Assembly (NCBI RefSeq): GCF_014164585.1
Contig: NZ_JACJFM010000017.1
Location: 1 to 64,000 of the forward strand
DNA length: 64,000 nt
Source of the DNA: Oceanospirillum sediminis
Lineage (GTDB): Bacteria; Pseudomonadota; Gammaproteobacteria; Pseudomonadales; Halomonadaceae
Reading direction: 5' to 3'
A program made the position numbers and the translations under genes. Under the pieces are notes generated by a model, which was given only the letters and a program-made list of their open reading frames with translations, did no database searches and had not been told where the DNA came from. Positions 28,043 through 35,607 of the stretch are shown here, one piece after another (within the stretch, counting starts at the first letter, position 1; each line of letters opens with the position of its first letter).

Positions 28043-28636
28043 TTATCCCTTTGAAAAAACCTGCTCCAGGGTTTGTGCCGTTAGAATATTATCAGCCCAT
28101 TGTTCCAGCTGTTCGGCAGAGCCTGAATGCACTCTGGCAACGATCTCTGTTGGCCTCGTTCGAAAACGGCGGCAGAGCTGCCGGGTGAGAACTTTAATCT
28201 GCCCCTGCCGTTCTCCTACGGCCAGACCTCTGTTTTCACCAATGGGAATACCTCGTTGCTCACCAATCTTAATACCCCTGGCCTCGGCTCGTGCTTCAGC
28301 ATCTTTTATCACACCGGTTTCGTCGTATAGCAAACGCTCCAGTACCAGCACTTCGTAATTCAGAAAATCCTGAAAGCTGCCGTGCATACCGACAATTGGT
28401 GGCGCTTTACAAACATCAGGCAGTAAATCCCAGCTCAGATGCACCAGGGTAAACAGATCCTCTTCGTCCGGATGCCAGCACAACACCTCATCCGGGTTTC
28501 TCTGGTAACGGTGTGCGACCACCCGAATATTTTTGCCATATAAAAAATGACCTTTCGTGATAGCCTGATCTAACTTATCGCCCAGAATCCAGGCCCGTTC
28601 ATCGCTGACTTCATGCCAGCCCTGCGGTAACTTCAT
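28043..28636 (-). CDS. unrecognised N-terminal domain fused to DUF4351-like tail
   Basis: A 197-residue protein. Residues 1-115 (PQGWHEVSDER, then EDLFTLVHLSWDLLPD) resemble small single-domain proteins found near polymorphic-toxin or defence genes, though no family is certain. Residues 118-145 are Gly/Glu/Arg repeats (KIGEQRGIPIGENRG), and the tail (RQLCRRFRTRPTEI, then AEQLEQWADNILTAQTLEQVF) matches DUF4351-type C-termini of Rpn-like nuclease proteins. GAGGG precedes the ATG. No nuclease domain is present, so it may be a rearranged fragment. It is transcribed toward 27.7 kb in the defence-like island. Confidence 0.6.
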   Translation of the reverse strand: MKLPQGWHEVSDERAWILGDKLDQAITKGHFLYGKNIRVVAHRYQRNPDEVLCWHPDEEDLFTLVHLSWDLLPDVCKAPPIVGMHGSFQDFLNYEVLVLERLLYDETGVIKDAEARAEARGIKIGEQRGIPIGENRGLAVGERQGQIKVLTRQLCRRFRTRPTEIVARVHSGSAEQLEQWADNILTAQTLEQVFSKG

Positions 28637-28725
28637 ACAATCCCTCGTGGATTCCTGCCGTGCGGCTCAGGCAAACGGTGGAATCATCATTCAGTACAGC
28701 CTTTAGCGCTGTACTGCAAACATCG

Positions 28726-28785
28726 GGTAAATATCCAACCGGTAAATATGCAATCGGCAAATATTCAGCTAGCCAATATCCAACC
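28726..28785. repeat. four degenerate 15-bp tandem repeats
   Basis: Units start at 28726, 28741, 28756 and 28772, based on GGTAAATATCCAACC, with drift in later copies (the last two are 16 and 14 bp). The array lies between two minus-strand accessory genes and is not inside a convincing gene. Confidence 0.6.
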
Positions 28786-28801
28786 AATAGCAACGACACT
28801 A

Positions 28802-28833
28802 TGTGCCATGCTCCCTCCAAAGAACATGGCACA
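28802..28833. repeat. 9-bp inverted repeat
   Basis: TGTGCCATG (28802-28810) and CATGGCACA (28825-28833) are exact complements around a 14-nt loop. It has no U-run. It may end transcription of the small gene at 28902 or be an operator for the gene at 28636. Confidence 0.35.
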
Positions 28834-28901
28834 GGCAGTGTCTCTACCGGCAAAGCATTTAAATCACTCAATACCCTGCCAATCAGAAACAGGGTGAAGT
28901 G

Positions 28902-29177
28902 TTAATCGCCAGTTTTCAGATCTTTATCCACCATTCTCTGAATCAGCTGCATCTCATCCATCAGATCAGAAATGTAGTAACCAGCGCCATAAGCGGCATC
29001 ATTTCTATGGATGGATGGTTCACTCCCGAAAGCGATATTGTCCAGCGCCACCAGCATAAATGCACAGCGCTGATTAAAGCATTCGAAAGCCTGACTTAAC
29101 TGATACATATCCAGCGGATCAACGGCCTCTTTTTTCTCCCCGCTTTTAATGTCGGAGACATTATTACTCTGGTTCAT
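28902..29177 (-). CDS. small acidic hypothetical protein
   Basis: A 91-residue protein with no recognised family. It has a polar N-terminus and two helices: LSQAFECFNQRCAFMLVALDNIA (about 26-48) and YYISDLMDEMQLIQRMVDKDL near the end. The size and helix pattern recall small DUF-type proteins common in Pseudomonas accessory regions, but this is only resemblance. GGAGG lies 8 nt before the ATG, supporting expression. It may share a transcript with the DUF4351-like gene. Confidence 0.6.
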   Translation of the reverse strand: MNQSNNVSDIKSGEKKEAVDPLDMYQLSQAFECFNQRCAFMLVALDNIAFGSEPSIHRNDAAYGAGYYISDLMDEMQLIQRMVDKDLKTGD

Positions 29178-29590
29178 AGTGCTAACCTCCGTGTTATTCC
29201 GGTTGCTGAATTCGGCCCAGATTTAACCGGCCCTGGTTTAAATAGATCAATCGCGATCATGGCGACGGCAGATTTAAGGCGGGAGGATACCCGGCGCATT
29301 AAACCCACAGACGAACAGGAAAACCGCCGATCCGATAAACGAATGATCGATTCAGACAAACGGGAGCACAATCCGGGCGTTACAGCACCTATGGATAAAA
29401 TACCCTGGGATAAAACATCCCCTCGGTGAAAAAACGACGGACAATGAAGGTTAAAACCCGAGAAACGGAAGGAATTGAGGACGCAAAAAAACCTGGCACC
29501 GCAAATGCGATTACAGGCCGTAAGATGATGAAAATAAAGAAATTTTTCTTTAGCCGAGCGGGGCTCTGACGTACTATTAACTGTAGCCAT
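29174..29590 (-). CDS. doubtful ORF
   Basis: A 138-codon frame overlaps the start of the downstream gene by 4 nt, as translationally coupled genes do, which is the only point in its favour. There is no ribosome site, the predicted protein is unusually rich in Ser, Arg, Phe and Cys, and no domain is recognised. It may be a decayed gene or chance. Confidence 0.22.
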   Translation of the reverse strand: MATVNSTSEPRSAKEKFLYFHHLTACNRICGARFFCVLNSFRFSGFNLHCPSFFHRGDVLSQGILSIGAVTPGLCSRLSESIIRLSDRRFSCSSVGLMRRVSSRLKSAVAMIAIDLFKPGPVKSGPNSATGITRRLAL

Positions 29591-29870
29591 TATTAGATAC
29601 TCACGTTATCGATGATGGTTAGCTGCCTCTGGGTGGGTAGGATCACTCAGGGGTAGCGACTTTGTTTATGATTTAAATGCTTGCGATAGACACCTCCTTC
29701 TTTTTGATCCGGTTAATTAGCAAATATTGAAACATCAGTCAGCGGTTTAAAGCAACTGCTAACTGATGTTTGCTGGTTTTCTGAGCGGCCTGTTTGGCAG
29801 TTATGGCAAACGCATCCGCAACCTGCATAATCACTGACGGGTTGCACTTCTTTAAACTGACGACACCGCC
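29591..29870. other. intergenic region downstream of the DUF4268 gene
   Basis: No gene is seen. A 10-bp inverted repeat (29730-29739 and 29762-29771, AAACATCAGT and complement), extended by AGC/GCT inside, lies about 100 nt after the DUF4268 stop on the minus strand and could terminate it. Confidence 0.35.
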
Positions 29871-31049
29871 TTACACGTTCGTAGTACCGTTATGTTTTTG
29901 CCTTAACGCCTCAGCGGCTTTTTGCAAGGGTGCTCTGATGGCCTGTTCCAGTTTACTCATATGCTCCAGATGCCAACTGACAGACTGTGTCCAGGTGTCG
30001 GTATTAAAACCGTCAACCTGATAACCAAACTGAATCCGTGATGTTTTCTTATCATCCAGACGCAGCCATTCCAATGAGGCTCCAAAAGCCTGCTCGATAT
30101 CGGACTGATGAGAAAATAAGTAATCAAACAGAAATTTATTGTCAGCCTGATCAGCACGATCCAGCCCCAGCTCTACCCGTAACTCTTTCTGAGAAAAAAT
30201 CAGCCGGAACGGACAAGCACTTAATCCAGACCCTGCTGATAACCAATGATCTTTACCGGGGCTGATGTTGTCATACAGTTTGCAATCACTTTGCTGGAAC
30301 ACCTCCAGCAACTGCTCCCAGTAGGCCAACCGTTTTTGCTGAGCATTCTTTAATACGACTTCAGTGCTTTTCTCTTCCGCTTCCTTAGCGTTAATACTGA
30401 TCATCAGCTCTTTTGCTTCCAGTGTTGGAATAATCTGATCAATATTAATCAGTAGCCGTTCCTCCAGAGAATAAGGCGTCACTTTAAAGCATTGAATACT
30501 GATCCCCTGACCTAACAACCAAAGTGCGGTGCTGGTCACCTCCTTACGAAAGTTCGCCGCTACCAGCATTAAACGCTGGCTATTGCCTAAGTTCAGCTTC
30601 ACTTCGTCCAGATCAGGGGCGTTCAGAAAATCACAGATTCGACTGGCTGCGTTAAGAACGACATCCGCAGATTGATCACCGTGACGTTTAACAGGCGGGT
30701 ATTTATGTAAATATTGCTGGTAGATATCGACAATCTGGCCTTTGGTCAGGCTGGCGCAATAAGAGGCATATTTCAGCGCCTGCCAGACCACATCACGACC
30801 AGAATCATCCAGCTTATTTTCAATAATTACCAGGTTACCGTCTTTATCCAGCGCTAACAGATCAAGCCGTTCACGGGTGTCATCAAAACCGTCAAACTCT
30901 TTCTGAATAATCAGAAGCTCTTCACCCAGCGCATCAGGCTGATAGGCCAGCCATTCCTGCAGGTGTTTGCGTTCGGTAAAACCCAGTTCGCTGAATTTTT
31001 GCGTTTTAACCGGGCTGATTCGGTTACTCAGATGATCGACTGTGAACAT
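29871..31049 (-). CDS. DUF4268 protein with PD-(D/E)xK nuclease-like domain
   Basis: A 392-residue protein. Residues 55-95 show a PD-(D/E)xK core: Asp63 in RERLDLLALD and Glu77/Lys79 in LVIIENKLDD, followed by WQALKYASYCA, the typical NucS/endonuclease-like arrangement. The C-terminal half (about 265-385) is the DUF4268 part (LAYWEQLLEVF, then LSAGSGLSACPFRLIF). Such proteins often accompany restriction systems, and hsdM begins 745 nt away, divergent. The ATG at 31049 (GGGAGAG upstream) is chosen over 31148. It is a candidate DNA-degrading defence effector; the activity is unproven. Confidence 0.8.
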   Translation of the reverse strand: MFTVDHLSNRISPVKTQKFSELGFTERKHLQEWLAYQPDALGEELLIIQKEFDGFDDTRERLDLLALDKDGNLVIIENKLDDSGRDVVWQALKYASYCASLTKGQIVDIYQQYLHKYPPVKRHGDQSADVVLNAASRICDFLNAPDLDEVKLNLGNSQRLMLVAANFRKEVTSTALWLLGQGISIQCFKVTPYSLEERLLINIDQIIPTLEAKELMISINAKEAEEKSTEVVLKNAQQKRLAYWEQLLEVFQQSDCKLYDNISPGKDHWLSAGSGLSACPFRLIFSQKELRVELGLDRADQADNKFLFDYLFSHQSDIEQAFGASLEWLRLDDKKTSRIQFGYQVDGFNTDTWTQSVSWHLEHMSKLEQAIRAPLQKAAEALRQKHNGTTNV

Positions 31050-31794
31050 GCACTCTCCCTGTGTTTTATAAACGGTTTTTATGAACGGTATTTTCTGAAC
31101 CATGCTTTCTGATACATGACTTAGCCAGCGCACTGTATAGCAGAGCACCTGCGATGTGCCTTGATTCTGAATAACAGGCTTTTGTTTTACAACCCGATTT
31201 TAAACCGGTGTTTGCATAGAAAGCGTCCATTGATCTTCACTCAGAAAGTCTTGCGGATACCCGAAAATAATATGTCATTAACCTGATAAACTCACTGGAC
31301 ATCATTTTAAAAACAAGACATCATCTTTCTTCGCGAAGCCCCCACCTCGCATAGCAATATACTGAATATAACTGCTTGATCACTATAGTAATTAAGCCAA
31401 TATCTGCTGGCTGGATAAATCCGTTATTATAGCGTCGCATGACAATTGGAAAGCCGTGTCGTGCTACAAGCAGACAACAGTCAGCCTGTTAATTCAGACA
31501 ATATATCAGAGGTCAGAGGGAGCGCCCCCATAGCTCATGCGGCATATTGCAATCCTTCTGCTAACAGACCTCAATATTACAGGTTGGAAACAGGCGGGAT
31601 CAGTAAAACACCATCCGTCCCTACGACCTTAATAAACAGAAAAACACCGGCTTTCCAAACAATATTGAAATGAGTGATGGCCTGCTATTCATCATATTGT
31701 CATCAGGCACATTACCCGACATCACAAGACTTAAGTGATTGTTTTAGCGTTTCAGACATTAACGAAAACAGACGACACCAGGAACAGAATCAGC
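31050..31794. other. divergent region between DUF4268 gene and hsdM
   Basis: A 745-nt stretch without a convincing gene. Weak open frames on the plus strand lack ribosome sites. The segment at 31370-31440 is A/T-rich (TTGATC, then TTATTATAG) and may hold the hsdM promoter. Its length suggests lost genes or regulatory spacing at the island boundary. Confidence 0.35.
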
Positions 31795-33414
31795 ATGGCG
31801 AAAGCACCGGCAAAAAAAGCCGCTAAAAAGAAACCAGCCAAAGGCTTTGAAGAAACCCTGTGGGATACCGCCAACCAACTGCGCGGCAGCGTTGAATCAT
31901 CGGAGTACAAACACGTTGTACTGAGTCTGGTGTTTCTGAAATTTATCAGCGACAAATTTGAAAGCCGTCGTCAGGAGCTGATCGACAACGGTCAGGATGC
32001 CTTTGTTGATATCGAAGTGTTCTACCAGCAGGATAACGTCTTCTATCTGCCGGAAGAGGCGCGTTGGAATTTCGTTAAAAAGAATGCCAAGCAGGATAAT
32101 CTCGCCATCCTGATTGATACTGCCCTGAGCACTATCGAGAAGACCAACTCCTCTCTGAAAGGCGCACTGCCAGAGAACTACTTCTCCCGTCAGGGGCTGG
32201 AAGTGAAGAAACTGGCCTCGCTGATTGATGCCATCGACAATATCGACACCCTGGCCAATGAATGTGATCTTAGCGAAGAAGACCTGGTAGGTCGGGTTTA
32301 CGAATATTTCCTGGGTAAATTTGCCGCCACAGAAGGTAAAGGCGGGGGCGAGTTCTATACGCCAAAATCCGTCGTCACCCTGCTGGCTGAAATGCTGGAA
32401 CCTTATCAGGGCAAAATCTACGACCCTTGTTGTGGCTCAGGCGGTATGTTTGTGCAATCCCTGAAGTTTGTTGAAAGCCATAAAGGCCGCAGTCAGGATA
32501 TTGCCATTTACGGTCAGGAACTGACCACCACCACCTACAAACTGGCAAAAATGAACCTGGCGATTCGAGGTCTGTCCGGCAACCTGGGCGAACGCCCGGC
32601 GAATACCTTCTTTGCCGACCAGCATAAAGACCTGAAAGCCGATTACATTATGGCGAACCCGCCGTTTAACCTGAAAGACTGGCGTAACGATGCGGAACTA
32701 ACCGACGACCCACGTTTTAGCGGCTTCCGTACCCCACCAACCGGCAATGCCAACTACGGCTGGATTCTGCATATGCTGTCCAAGCTGAGCGAAGACGGCA
32801 CCGCCGGTTTTGTACTGGCAAACGGTTCTATGAGTTCCAATACCAGCGGCGAAGGCGAGATCCGCCAGAAACTGATCGAAGATGACCGCGTAGAATGTAT
32901 GATCGCCCTGCCGGGTCAGCTGTTCTACACCACCCAGATTCCTGTTTGCCTGTGGTTCCTGACCAAAAACAAAAGCGCTGACTCAAAGCACAGTTATCGA
33001 GATCGTAAAGGCGAAACCCTGTTTATCGACGCCCGCGAAATGGGCACCATGATCAGCCGGGTACACAAAGAACTGACCGTTGATGACCTTGCTAAGATTG
33101 CAGACACCTACCACGCCTGGCGCAGTGATAGCGACGAACTGCAACGTCGTATCGACGCCAAAGAAATCAGCGTTGAAAAATACGAAGATCAAGCCGGGTT
33201 CTGTAAATCCGCCACCCTGAAAGAGATTAAAGCAAACGACTTTGTACTGACCCCAGGCCGTTATGTCGGTGCCGCAAAAATTGAAGATGACGGCATCCCG
33301 TTTGAAACCAAAATGAAAGACCTAACCACAACCCTGTACAGCCAGCTAAAAGAAGCGGAAGAACTGGATAAAGCCATCCGTAAAAATATGGAGGCACTGG
33401 GTTATGGGGAGTGA
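31795..33414 (+). CDS. hsdM: type I restriction-modification DNA methyltransferase subunit HsdM
   Basis: A 539-residue N6-adenine methyltransferase subunit. The Lys/Ala-rich N-terminus (AKAPAKKAAKKK) is followed by the HsdM N-terminal helical domain (about 18-165). SAM-binding motif I is DPCCGSGGMF (210-219) and the catalytic motif is NPPF (288-291). With HsdS it methylates host DNA; with HsdR as well it forms the restriction complex. ATG 31795 is chosen because it starts the family-like N-terminus. It overlaps hsdS by 11 nt. Confidence 0.95.
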   Translation: MAKAPAKKAAKKKPAKGFEETLWDTANQLRGSVESSEYKHVVLSLVFLKFISDKFESRRQELIDNGQDAFVDIEVFYQQDNVFYLPEEARWNFVKKNAKQDNLAILIDTALSTIEKTNSSLKGALPENYFSRQGLEVKKLASLIDAIDNIDTLANECDLSEEDLVGRVYEYFLGKFAATEGKGGGEFYTPKSVVTLLAEMLEPYQGKIYDPCCGSGGMFVQSLKFVESHKGRSQDIAIYGQELTTTTYKLAKMNLAIRGLSGNLGERPANTFFADQHKDLKADYIMANPPFNLKDWRNDAELTDDPRFSGFRTPPTGNANYGWILHMLSKLSEDGTAGFVLANGSMSSNTSGEGEIRQKLIEDDRVECMIALPGQLFYTTQIPVCLWFLTKNKSADSKHSYRDRKGETLFIDAREMGTMISRVHKELTVDDLAKIADTYHAWRSDSDELQRRIDAKEISVEKYEDQAGFCKSATLKEIKANDFVLTPGRYVGAAKIEDDGIPFETKMKDLTTTLYSQLKEAEELDKAIRKNMEALGYGE

Positions 33415-34816
33415 GTGGCAAATCACAACACTTGGAAAGATTTGTTCAAAAATCACTGATGGTAGTCATCAAAGTCCCAAGTCTGTATTAAACGGAATGC
33501 CCATGGCGTCAGTGAAGGATTTAAATCATTGGGGAATAGATTTAAATTCTGCGCGACACATATCTTACGAAGATTACGAAATACTCGTTAAGCAGGGCTG
33601 CAAACCTAGTGTGGGTGATGTGCTCGTTGCTAAAGATGGGAATAGTGCCCTTGACACGGTTTGTGTTGTTACGCGGGATGATGAAGTGGTCCTACTTTCT
33701 TCTGTAGCAATCTTGAGGCCTATTCTGAGTGACATAGATCCATGGTTTCTAAAGTATTACTTTATGTCACCGCAAGTTCTTTCCTATTTAAAAAACAACT
33801 TTATTTCGGGCGCAGCAATACCCCGGGTAATTCTAAAAGACTTTAAACAAGCTGAAATTTTACTGCCTACTTTAGTTGAGCAAAAGAAAATAACCAATCA
33901 TCTTAAGAGCTTGGATGACAGAATAGACCTCAATCGCCAAATCAACCACACCCTCGAACAAATGGCGCAAACCCTCTTTAAATCATGGTTTGTTGATTTT
34001 GATCCTGTGATTGATAACGCCTTGGATGCAGGCAACCCAATTCCTAATGAGTTGCAACAACGAGCAACGCAGCGTAAAGCAGTGCGTGCAAGTGAAGGAT
34101 TTAAACCTCTTCCAGATAATATCCGTCAGCTATTCCCTGATCAGTTTGAGAAAGGCGAGTTAGGATCGATGCCGAAAGGGTGGGATGTTAAACAGCTTAC
34201 AGATTTAGGGCGAGTAGTTTGTGGTAAAACTCCATCAAAAAAAGTCTCAGAATATTATGGGGGACAGGTATCATTTATAAAAATACCAGACATGCATGGA
34301 AATGTATTTATTACGAAGACATCTGACAACTTGAGCCCTGCAGGTAGTGAATCTCAAATAAATAAGCTTATACCAAAAGGAAGTATCTGCGTTAGCTGTA
34401 TAGCAACTGTCGGTTTAGTATCTATTTCTACTAGTGATGCTCATACAAACCAGCAGATTAACAGTCTGATTCCTGAGTGTGATTATCACCGAAATTACTT
34501 GTATTTCTCATTGATAGAAAAGAAAGATCATTTCCATGATCTAGCTAGTGGTGGGAGTGCAACGCTTAATATGAATACAAGTACCTTCTCAAAGGTGAAA
34601 GTCTTATGTCCATCAGAAAACATACTTAGACAATTTCAGATGTATAGTGATCCTTTGCTAAATAAGTTATTAAAAAACATACAAGAAATTGTGTCGTTAG
34701 AGTCTCTACGTGACACCCTACTCCCCAAACTAATCTCCGGGGAGTTACGTCTGGATCAGCTCGATATTGATGCAGGCAATCAGGAGAATATCTCCGAGGA
34801 AATCGCTATCGCTTAA
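33404..34816 (+). CDS. hsdS: type I restriction-modification specificity subunit HsdS
   Basis: A 470-residue DNA-recognition subunit with two target-recognition domains (about 5-160 and 255-425), each followed by a conserved helix. The central spacer has the family pattern LEQMAQTLFKSWFVDFDPV near 185-203, and the end carries LRDTLLPKLISGELRL. The recognition domains are visibly A/T-rich and use rarer codons than hsdM and hsdR, as expected for segments swapped by recombination. The ATG at 33404 lies within the end of hsdM, with GGAGG about 10 nt upstream. The bipartite target sequence cannot be predicted. Confidence 0.94.
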   Translation: MGSEWQITTLGKICSKITDGSHQSPKSVLNGMPMASVKDLNHWGIDLNSARHISYEDYEILVKQGCKPSVGDVLVAKDGNSALDTVCVVTRDDEVVLLSSVAILRPILSDIDPWFLKYYFMSPQVLSYLKNNFISGAAIPRVILKDFKQAEILLPTLVEQKKITNHLKSLDDRIDLNRQINHTLEQMAQTLFKSWFVDFDPVIDNALDAGNPIPNELQQRATQRKAVRASEGFKPLPDNIRQLFPDQFEKGELGSMPKGWDVKQLTDLGRVVCGKTPSKKVSEYYGGQVSFIKIPDMHGNVFITKTSDNLSPAGSESQINKLIPKGSICVSCIATVGLVSISTSDAHTNQQINSLIPECDYHRNYLYFSLIEKKDHFHDLASGGSATLNMNTSTFSKVKVLCPSENILRQFQMYSDPLLNKLLKNIQEIVSLESLRDTLLPKLISGELRLDQLDIDAGNQENISEEIAIA

Positions 34817-34880
34817 ATAACTTGGGAGTCGGTTGGATAGGCTGCACACCATCCGACATTTTGCTCCCAGAGTGATTGAT

Positions 34881-34914
34881 TGTCGGAAGGCGCCTACGGC
34901 TTTTCCGACCTACG
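34881..34914 (+). repeat. REP-like palindrome, copy 1
   Basis: A 34-nt element with GTCGGAA/TTCCGAC complementary ends. On the minus strand it begins GTAGGTCGGAAAAGCC, matching the layout of bacterial REP sequences (GTAG head plus imperfect hairpin). The second copy at 35544-35577 differs at one base. The two copies flank the DUF4160-DUF2442 pair. Confidence 0.8.
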
Positions 34915-34971
34915 ATGATGATAGAGCTGTGGCCTGAAAATCATGTCATTAACATTGGAGGGGGATTTGTT

Positions 34972-35334
34972 ATGCCAACAATAAGTGCGTTTTACGGCAT
35001 TATTATTCAGATGTTTTATGGTGATCATGCCCCACCTCATATCCATGTTAAGTACGGTGAATATAAGGCTGTGATTGATTTCCAAAAGCAGGAAGTGACG
35101 CATGGTTCATTACCAAGAAGGGCAACCAATCTTGTGCTCGATTGGGTGGAGCTGCATCAGGCAGAGTTAATGGACAACTATCTTGAAAACTACCGGAACT
35201 TTGTTCAAATCATCAGCAACCAAAACCTATTGCCCCTTTGGAGTAAGTTATGGAATGGGATGTTACTGAAGTCAGTGTTAAAGCCGATAACAGGCTTTTT
35301 GTTCGTTTTAAAGACGGCGTACAGGGTACTGTAG
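34972..35334 (+). CDS. DUF4160 protein, C-terminus altered by apparent frameshift
   Basis: A DUF4160-family protein starting MPTISAFYGIIIQMFY at 34972, with GGAGGGGG 7 nt upstream. Motifs DHAPPHIHVKYGEYKAVID and LPRRATNLVLDWVELHQAELM are typical. Family members usually stop at about 80-95 residues; this frame runs to 120. One extra base in the C4 tract at 35233-35236 would end the protein ...LPPLE at TAA 35244-35246, four nt from the next ATG, as in intact pairs. DUF4160 and DUF2442 genes are usually adjacent and have been proposed as toxin-antitoxin-like; that role is unproven. Confidence 0.8.
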   Translation: MPTISAFYGIIIQMFYGDHAPPHIHVKYGEYKAVIDFQKQEVTHGSLPRRATNLVLDWVELHQAELMDNYLENYRNFVQIISNQNLLPLWSKLWNGMLLKSVLKPITGFLFVLKTAYRVL

Positions 35335-35507
35335 AGTTTGCAAATAGCTTTTTTTACGGTGTGTTCGAACGCTTGAAAGATCCTGAAGAGTTTCGCCGTG
35401 TGATGATTGAGGATGGTGTGGTGACATGGCCGGGTGAGTTGGATCTGGCCCCCGATGCGATGCATGATGCCATCAAAAAAGAGGGAAAGTGGGTTTTGGA
35501 GAAATAG
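35250..35507 (+). CDS. DUF2442 protein
   Basis: An 85-residue DUF2442-family protein (MEWDVTEVSVKADNRLFVRFKDGVQGTV, ending WPGELDLAPDAMHDAIK; full run not shown). It is a small single domain, commonly paired with DUF4160 as here. GGAG lies 5 nt before the ATG, which is inside the extended reading frame of the DUF4160 gene. It is a candidate antitoxin-like or DNA-binding partner; no motif proves this. Both genes lie between the two REP-like elements. Confidence 0.85.
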   Translation: MEWDVTEVSVKADNRLFVRFKDGVQGTVEFANSFFYGVFERLKDPEEFRRVMIEDGVVTWPGELDLAPDAMHDAIKKEGKWVLEK

Positions 35508-35543
35508 CCCTCTCACTCTTACTTTTACTCGTTTTTCCGTTTT

Positions 35544-35577
35544 TGTCGGAAGGTGCCTACGGCTTTTCCGACCTACG
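35544..35577 (+). repeat. REP-like palindrome, copy 2
   Basis: A near-identical copy of the element at 34881-34914, with one substitution at the 11th base. It lies 36 nt after the DUF2442 stop and 30 nt before hsdR. No further copy was seen in the window. Confidence 0.8.
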
Positions 35578-35607
35578 CCGTTTTACAAGGATGAGAAAGA
35601 TAACGCT

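Noticed and set aside
28726-28785. CRISPR array
   Set aside because: Units are 14-16 bp with no spacers and no cas genes nearby.
28611-28871. 86-codon minus-strand frame over the 15-bp repeats
   Set aside because: Its repeats reflect the DNA tandem array; it overlaps the start of the supported gene at 28636.
31446-31673. 75-codon frame upstream of hsdM
   Set aside because: TTG start, no ribosome site, no domain; treated as non-coding.
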